Positions 51,101 to 60,100 of a DNA stretch of 64,000 bases are shown here, piece after piece; positions within the stretch are counted from its first letter, which is position 1; each line of letters begins with the position of its first letter. The stretch spans positions 186,001 to 250,000 of the forward strand of contig JAUICH010000005.1 in NCBI GenBank assembly GCA_030427505.1, given 5' to 3'. The notes under the pieces are model-generated. The model worked only from the letters and a program-made list of their open reading frames with translations. It ran no database searches and was not told where the DNA came from. The stretch comes from Verrucomicrobiia bacterium. Its GTDB lineage: Bacteria > Verrucomicrobiota > Verrucomicrobiia > Verrucomicrobiales > DEV007. Position numbers and translations under genes: made by a program.

Positions 51101-54100
51101 TCATTCGCCTGAGTAATGGAAATGTTCCCGCCGTGGTTGCCGTAGGCGTTCGCGCCGCCCTGGCCCAGCTGGACATAGGACCGGATGGCTCCGCCGCCGG
51201 TAAAGGTAATGTCATTGCCCACCGCGATCTCGATGTCTGATGTGGCCCGCGCTTCCGTCTGCCGGAAGCCGGTCAGCGCCCCGCCCACGTGCCCCACTTG
51301 GGCGTAGGTGTTCGCGCCGGTGTCCCCGCCCGTGGCGCTCAGGTCGTTCCGGACGCGGAGGTTCATGTCCCCGTCCACCACCACGTCCCGGCCATCCGTC
51401 CGGGTGGGGTCCAGGTCAAACCCACCCTGGGCGACGCCGTCCGTCACCTGAAAGCCCAACTGCGCGAAGCGGTTGTCCCCCGCGCCGTTGCCGGCCTGGA
51501 GGCTCACGTCATACCCAAAGACATTCGCCGTTCCCGAGCGCGTGCCCACCGCCACCCCGGCCGCCTGCGTGCCGTCCCCGATGAAGACGGAGCCCATGTT
51601 CTGCCCGAACAGCGTGGTGGTGGAAATGTCCTCGTCCAGGAACGTGTCCGCGTCAAAAGCCGTGCTGGCGTCCCAGCCGGCCACCAGGTTCAGGCCGCCG
51701 CCCGTGTCATTCCGGTTCTGCACGCTGGCTAGGAAGGTGATGTCCCCCGTCGCGATCATATCCAGGTCGAACAGCGAGTCGTAGAACAGGTCGTTGTCCA
51801 CCCGGATGAAACTCGTGCCGCCGTCCAAGTCCGCCACCGCGCCAAAGTCCGCGCGTCCCAGCCGGTTGGTAATGAGGGACACGCCGCCCGTTCCCAGCGC
51901 CGCCTCGATGTTCGCGGCCGCCGTGCTGTCCACGATGTAGTTCACCAGTTCCGGCAGCGTGTAGTAGGAGAACTCCGCCGTGTAGGGCCCCGCGCCAAAG
52001 ACGTGCTGGCCCTGGTTGTTCGGCGCCGGGGTGGCCCCGTGGGCGATGCCGTTCAGCAGCGTGGCCGCATCCACCAGGTCATTCGCCGGATCGTCCAAGT
52101 AGAAGCGCAGTTCGCCCCCTTGTGCCGCCAGGGCGCTGCGGAACTGGCTGTCCGCGTCCGCCGTCAGGTCGCCCGTCAGACCCACATACGTATTGCCGCT
52201 GGAGTAAGTCCCGTCTCCGTCTATCTGGTGCCCCAGGAAAGCCTTCGTCAGCGTGATGTTCCCGTCCGCCCGCACGGTCACGTCGCCCGACACGGTGTCT
52301 CCAGCGTCTCCGTCCCCCGGGTCGTCCCCGTGGCCGATTTGGGCATAACGGACGCTATGGTTCTGACCGGTCAGCGTCAGGTTCCCACCCACGTAGACGT
52401 CGATGGTCCCGCTGTTACTGCCATCCGCATCCACTCCCCCATGGCCCAGGAGCGCGTAGGCCGCGCCGTCCGCATCCGCTTCAAAGGTCACGTCCCCCGT
52501 CGTGCTCACGGTCAGGTTGCCGCTATGGTCGCCAATCGCCCCACCGCCACCTTGGCCCAATTGCACGTAGGCCGATGTGCCGAGCCCGGCTTTGAAGGTC
52601 AGCGATCCGATCTGGCTCAGCACCGTGGTCCCGCTGTGGTCGCCCACGCTTCCGGCGCCCCCCTGGCCCAGCTGGGCGAAAGCTGTGGAACCCTCACCGC
52701 CTTGGAAAGAAACCTCATCGATGTCGCTCAGCGTTGCCGTGCCATTGGTATCGCCATGGGCGCCAAATCCCCCCTGGCCCAGTTGCACATAGGCCAAGTA
52801 CCCGTCCCCGCCCAGGAAATCCAGCAGACCGATGTGGCTCAAGGTCGCCGTGCCGTCGTGATTGCCACCCGCGATTAGGCCCCCCTGGCCCAGTTGCGCA
52901 TAGGCAAATTCGCCCTCGCCTCCATAGAAATAAACTTCGCCGATGTCGCTCAGCGTCGCCGTTCCTCCGTGACTGCCATCGGCGGTGGAGCCGCCCTGGC
53001 CCAACTGCGCATAGGCATAGTCACCCTCACCGCCGTAATAGTCCAGGATGCCAATGTGGCTCAACGTCGCCATGCCATTGTGATTACCGGAGGCTTCGTT
53101 ACCTCCGTTGCCCAACTGCGCGTAGGCATAGTCACCCACGCCTCCATAAAAATAGACCTCATCTAGATAGCTGAGCGTCGCCGTGCCGGTGTGATCGCCG
53201 TCGGCCGCGAAGCCGCCCTGACCCAGTTGCGCGTAGGCACCTTTTCCTTCACCGCCGAAAAAGTTCAAAATGCCAATGTAGCTCAACGTCGCGGTACCCT
53301 CGTGATTTCCGAAAGCGGATAAACCGCCCTGGCCCAACTGCGCGTAGGACCCAAGCCCCAGCCCGCCTTCAAAGTAGACCCCATTGATGTAGCTCAACGT
53401 GGTCGTTCCGCTGTGCGCGCCATCATTCCCGGCGCCGCCCTGACCCAGTTGCGCGTAGGCCTCCACCCCGTCGCCCCCTTCGAAGTAAACCTCATCTATG
53501 TAACTCAGCGTCGTGGTTCCGCTGTGTTCGCCATCCGCAATATCGCCCCCCTGGCCCAATTGCACGTAGGCATAGTCTCCTTCCCCGGCCACAAAGTCCA
53601 ACAAGCCGATATTGCTCAGCGTCGCCGTGCCGGTGTGATCGCCGCCGGCCGCGAAGCCGCCCTGGCCCAGTTGCGCGTAGGAACTTTCACCCACGCCTCC
53701 GTAGAAATAGACCTCATCAATGTCGCTCAGCGTCGCGGTGCCTCTGAAGTTGCCCATGATGACTGCGGCGCTGGAACCGCCCTGACCCAATTGCACATAG
53801 GCGTCATCGCCTTCGCCGCCATTGAAATCCAACAGACCGATGTCGCTCAGCGTCGCGGTGCCTTCAAAGTCGCCGCTGGCTCCGAACCCTCCCTGACCCA
53901 GGTGCGCGTAGGCTCTATCTCCGTCGCCTCCATAAAAATAGACCTCATCAATGTCGCTCAGTTCCACCGTTCCCTCGAGGTATCCCAAGGCGTGGTACCC
54001 GCCTTGGCCGAGCTGCGCATAGGCATCGTTACCTACGCCTCCTTCGAAGTCTAACGTGTCGAGGTCTTCTATCCACACTTCGCCGCTGTGATCGCCTTCG

Positions 54101-57100
54101 GCGTCTAAGCCGCCCTGGCCCAACTGCGCGTAGGCTTGGGTACCTCCTCCTCCGTAAAACGTGACATCTTCGGCGTCTTCAATTTCCACCCATCCCCAGT
54201 GGTCGCCATCGGCATCCAGGCCTCCCTGGCCCAGTTGCACGTAGGCGCCTTTCCCGTCGCCCGCGGTAAAGTGGATGTCATCCACATCCCAAATCACCGT
54301 CTCACCCCACTGATCGCCGGTGGTGGACGCGCCGCCCTGGCCCAGTTGCGCGTAGGCTGCCTGCCCGCCGCCTCCGCTGAACTCGACATCGTCGGCTTCG
54401 TAAATGATCACGCCGCCGTCGTGACCGCCACGGGTGAAAGATCCGCCATGACCGAGTTGCGCGTAGGCATTGTCACCCGCTCCGCCAGAAAAGAGGATGT
54501 CGTCGCCGGCGGCAATCTCAATCCAGGAGTAAGCCGACGCCTCAATATAGGGGTCCACGGCCAGGTCCGCGCCCACGTGTCCCACCTGGGCATAGGTGAA
54601 CTCCCCGGTATCCCCGCCCGTGGCGCTCAGGACGTTCAGGACACCGACATACATGTCCCCGTCCACCCAAACGTAGCTCCCGTCATTACGGGTGGGGTCC
54701 AGGTCAAAGCCGCCCAGCGCCATGCCATCGGATACCTGGAAGCCCAATTGCGCGAAGCGGCCATCCCCCGCGCCGTTGCCGCCCTGGAGACTGACATCAT
54801 AACCAAAAACGTTCGTTATCCCGGAACGCGTGCCCACTGCCACTCCGGCGGCCTGCGTGCCGTCCCCGATGAAGACAGAGCCATCGTTCTGGCCATACAT
54901 CGTGGCGGAACTCACGTCCTCATCCCAGTAGGTGACCGGGTTGTAGGCCGAACTCCCGTCCCACCCGGCCACCAGCTCCAGGTCGCCGTTGGTGGCATTC
55001 CGGTTCTGCAGGCTGGCGTTGAAGGTGATGTCCCCCGTGGCGATCAGGTCCAGGTAGAAAGGCGAGTCGTAGAACAAGTCACTGTCCACCCGGATGAAGC
55101 TCGTGCCGCCGTCCAGGTCCGGCACCGCGCCAAACTCCGCCAGGCCAAAGGGCGTGGTGTCCAGCACCAGGCTCCCGCTTCCCAGCGCCGTGGCAATGTT
55201 CGCCGCCGCCGTGGCGTCGATGATGTAGTTCACCGCCGACGGCAGGGTGTAGTAGGAAAACTCCGCCGCGTAGGGACCGGAGCCAAAGAGGTGGGAACCC
55301 TGGCTATTCGGCGCCTGACTGCCCCCGTGGGCCACGCCGTTTAGCGTGGCGGCGGTGTCCACCAGGTCGTTCGCCGTGTCCGTCAGGTAAATGCGCAGTT
55401 CGCCCCCCTGCGCGTCCAAGGCGCTGCGGAACTGGCTGTCCGCGTCCGCCGTCAGCGTGCCCGCCACGCCCAGGTAGGTATTGCCAGAGGCGTAGGCGCC
55501 ACCGGAACCATTCTCGTGGCCGATGGTGGCTCTTTCCAGGTTGGCGTCGCCCAGCACGCGCACTATCACGTCACCCGTCATCGTGTTCCCCGTGTCGCCG
55601 GCCCCGGTATCATTGCCATGGCCGATCCGGACGTAACTCGAAGGGATTGCCAACCGGGTCAGTGTCAGGTCTCCCTGGATGTATAGATCGATCGTTCCGC
55701 TGTGGTCGCCTCGGGACTGATTTCCCCCGTTTCCAAGTTGCGCGGAAGCCCCGGTGCTGGTTTCAATGGTCACGCCGGAGACTTGGCTCAGCGTCGTGTC
55801 GCCGCTCTGGTCGCCCTCGACCGAGCTACCCCCCTGACCGAGTTGCGCGTAGGCGACGACACCGCTCCCGGCCCTGAAGGTCACCTCTCCCGACTGGCTC
55901 AGGGTCGTGGTGCCGCTGTGGTTGCCATTGGCGTGGACCCCCCCCTGACCCAGTTGGGCGTAGGCTTGGTCGCCTGATCCTCCCTCGAAAATCACGTCAC
56001 CCGCCTGGCTCAGCAGCGTGGTGCCGCTGAAATTGCCGGAAAGCAGGGATCCTCCCTGTCCAAGTTGGGCGTGGGATCCTTCGCCCGCGCCTCCTTTGAA
56101 GGTCACGTCATCCACCTCGGCCACGGTCGTGGTGCCGCTGTGGTTGCCATCGGACTCGTCCCCGCCCTGGCCCAGTTGCGCATAGGCATAGTCACCATCA
56201 CCTCCCAAAAAATCGATGTCTTCGGCATCGATGATGGTCAGGGTGCCACTGTGGTCGCCGCTCGCCGCGTATCCGCCCTGGCCAAACTGCGCGTAAGAGT
56301 AATCACCCGTCCCCCCTTCGAAGGTGAGGTCGTAGGCATCAACCACCATCGTGGTGCCGCTGTGGTTGCCGCGGGCTGAATACCCTCCCTGGCCGAGTTG
56401 GGCGTAAGCGTTGGCCCCGCCGCCCCCGATGAAATCCATGTCTCCCACGTCGTAAATTTCCGTGGTGCCGCTGTGGTTGCCATAGGTGCGGTATCCCCCG
56501 TGACCCAGTTGGGCGTAGGAACGGGCGCCGTCCCCACCTAAGAACTCGACATCCCCGGCTTCGAAAACCGTGACGCCGCCGCCGTGGTTGCCGCGGGCGT
56601 TTGCGCCCCCCTGGCCCAGTTGCGCGTAGGCATTGTTGCCCGCTCCGGCGGCGAAATAGATATCGCCGCCGGCCGCAATCTCAATCCAGGAGGTAGCCAC
56701 GGCCTCGACGTCCGTGTCATTCACCTGGTCCGCGCCGACGTGCCCCACCTGCGCATAGGTGCGGGCCCCGGTATCCCCGCCCATGGCGGTCAGGCCGTCC
56801 AGGACGCGGAGATTCATGTCGCCATCCACCACCACGTTCTCCCCGTCCGTCCGGGTGGGATCCAGGTCAAAGCCGCCCAGTGCCACGCCGTCGGTCACCT
56901 GGAAGCCCAATTGCGCGAAACGGCCGTCCCCCGCGCCATTGCCGCCCTGGAGACTGATGTCATACCCCATGACATTCGCCGCGCCCGAGCGCGTGCCCAC
57001 CGCCACTCCGGCGGCCTGCGTGCCGTCCCCAATGAAGACGGAGCCATCGTTCTGCCCATACATCGTAACGTCATCCACGTCTTCCCACAGGAAAATGTCC

Positions 57101-60100
57101 GGGTTATACGCCGTGCCGCCGTCCCACCCCGCCACGATGTCCAAGTCGCCGCTGGTGTCGTTCCGGTTCTGCAGACTGGCGTTGAACGTGATGTCCCCCG
57201 TGGCGATCAGGTCCAGGTAAAAGGGCGAGTCATAAAAGAGGTCGTTGTCCACCCGGATGAAGCTCGTGCCGCCGTCCGTGTCCGCCACTGCGCCAAACTC
57301 CGCCAGGCCAAAGGGCGTGGTGTCCAGCACCAGGTTCCCGGTTCCCAGCGCCGTGGTAATGTTCGCCGCCGCCGTGGCGTCGATGATGTAGTTCACCGCC
57401 GCCGGCAGCGTGTAGTAGGAAAACTCCGCCGTATAAGGACCCTGACCAAAGAGATGGGAACCCTGGCTGTTTGGCGCCTGGGAGCCCCCGTGGGCCACGC
57501 CGTTCAGCGTGGCGGCGGTGTCCACCAGGTCGTTCGCCGGGTCCGTCAGGTAAATCCGCAACTCACCCCCCTGCGCCGCCAGGGCGCTACGGAACTGGCT
57601 GTTCGCGTCCGCCGTCAGCGTGCCCGCCACGCCGAGGTAGGTGTTCCCGCCCGTGTAGGAACCATCGGGGTCGATCTGGTGCCCGATGGTGGCGTTCTCC
57701 ACGCCGGCGTCGCCCAACACGCGCACGGTCACGTCGCCCATCACCGTGTTCCCCGCGTCGGAATCCCCAAGTTCATCGCCATGGCCGATCCGGGCATACT
57801 CCGCGGCGGTGCTCCTCCCGGTCAGCGTCAGATCTCCCTGGATGTATAGATCGATTGTCCCGCTGTGATTTCCGTTGGCCCAATTCCCCCCGTTTCCGAG
57901 CTGCGCGTAGGCAACGTAGTTAGCTTCAATGGTCACGTTGGAGACCTGGCTCAGCGTCGTGTCCCCGCTGTGATTACCTTCGGCTCCGGCTCCCCCCTGG
58001 CCGAGCTGCGCGTAGGCTCCCAGGCCTTCCCCCGCCGTGAAGGTCACTTCACCCACCTGGCTCAAGATCGTGGTGCCGCCGTGGTTGCCATTGTTGGACC
58101 CTCCCCCCTGACCCAGTTGCGCGTACGACGTACTACCTGTCCCTCCTTCGAAGGTCACGCCGCCCACCTGGCTCAGTAGCGTCGTGCCGCTGTGGTTGCC
58201 CAAGCCAGAGTACCCTCCCTGCCCGAGGTGGGCGTAGGTTTCATCACCTGACCCTCCTTCGAAGGTCACGTCGTACACCCGGGTCACGGTCGTGGTGCCG
58301 CTGTTATTGCCGATGCCCCCGGTAGAGCCCTGGCCCAGTTGCACGTAGGCGCCGCCACCATCACCTCCCCGAAATACCATCTCATCCGCATCGGTGATGG
58401 TCAGGGTACCGCTGTGGTCGCCGTCGACCCCAATTCCGCCCTGGCCAAACTGCGCATAAGCATCGATGCCCGTCCCCCCGGCAAAGGTGATGTCATCGGC
58501 ATCGATCACGGTCGTGGTGCCGCTGTGATTGCCGTTGGCCGAGTTCCCGCCCTGCCCGAGCTGAGCGTAGGCTCCCATCCCACCGCCTCCGAAGAAATCG
58601 ATGTCGTCCACGTCAAAGAGGTTCGTGGCGCCGCTTTGGTTGCCATAGGCGCGGTATCCCCCCTGGCCAAGCTGCGCGTATGAAAGGATACCATCCCCAC
58701 CGTAAAAACCGATATCATCGGCTTGGTTAATGGTCGTGGTGCCGCCGTGGTTGCCATAGGCGCGGTATCCCCCCTGACCAAGCTGCGCATAAGAAGAGTT
58801 ACCGTCTCCACCGGAGAAGAAAACATCGTTGCCGGCGGTAATCTCAATGTTCGAGGTCGCCATGGCCTCCACTTCCGAGCCACCAACCATGTCCGCGCCC
58901 ACGTGCCCCACCTGCGCATAGGTGTAGCCGCCGGTGTCGCCCCCCGTGGCGCTCAGGTTGTGGACGAAGTGGAGATTCATGTCGCCATCCACCACCACGT
59001 CTTCCCCGTCCGTCCGGGTGAGGTCCAGATCGAAACCGCCCAGCGCCACGCCGTTGGTGACCTGGAAGCCCAACTGCGCGAAGCGGCCGTCTCCCGCGCC
59101 ATTGCCGCCCTGGAGATTCACGTCATACCCAAAGACATTCGTCTCCCCGGAGCGGCTGCCCACCGCGATGCCGGCGGACTGCGTGCCGTCCCCGATGAAG
59201 ACCGAGCCCTCGTTCTGCCCGTACACCGTGGTGGAAAGAACGTCCTCGTCCAGAAACACGTCCGTGCTGTAGGCGGTGGTGCCGTCCCAGCCCGCCACGA
59301 CGTTCAGGTCGCCCCCGGTGTCGTTCCGGTTCTGCACGCTGGCGTTGAAATTCACGTCTCCCAGCGCCAGGAAGGTCAGGTCGTTCAGCGAATCGTAAAA
59401 AATGTCCGCGTTGATGGTGATGTGCCCCACGTCGCTGGAGGACCCGGAGGAGCCGAAGGTCCCGTCGTCCGCCGTGGTGTCGATAGTAACGCTGCCGCCC
59501 GCCAGCGCGCCCGCGATGGCCGTGGCCTGCGTGGCATCGATGGTGTAGTCAAAGGGGTCCAGCAGCAGCTGCCCGCCGCCCGTGTCTACCGTGCCCGCGA
59601 AGTAGAGTTCTTCCCGGCCGGACACTTCGGCAAATCCGCCGCCGTCCACCGTTTCATCCGTGCTGCCGGTGTTTTCGATGGAGCCCCGGAAATCCGTGGC
59701 GCCGTCCGCCCAGATGATCACGTCGCCGCCTTTCTCGCCGCCATTGGCGATGAGCCGCGCCCCAGGCGCCACCGTGGTGCTCCGCGCGTTGCGCAGGCTG
59801 GCGTCCCGTCCCCCGCGGCCGCCGCCGATGTAAAGGTAGCCGCCATCGATCGCCCCGGAGGCATCCAGCAGCGCCGTGGAGCCCAGGGTGACGTTCTCGC
59901 CCAGCACATCCACCCGGCCGCCGTCGCCACCGCCGCCCCGCGCCAGGGCCGTGCCGTTGAAGTTCATCTGGTCCTCCGCCTCCAGGGAAATCCACCCGCC
60001 GTCCGCTCCGCCGGACGCGTCCAGGTAGCCCGTATCCGCGACAGTCACGTTTCCGCCCGTGGCCTGGATGTAACCGCCGTTTCCGCTGCCGCCGGTGGCG

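Noticed and set aside
48900-58840. Regular 111-bp repeats as a CRISPR array
   Set aside because: The repeats are coding, in frame, 37 residues long and without unique spacers of fixed length.
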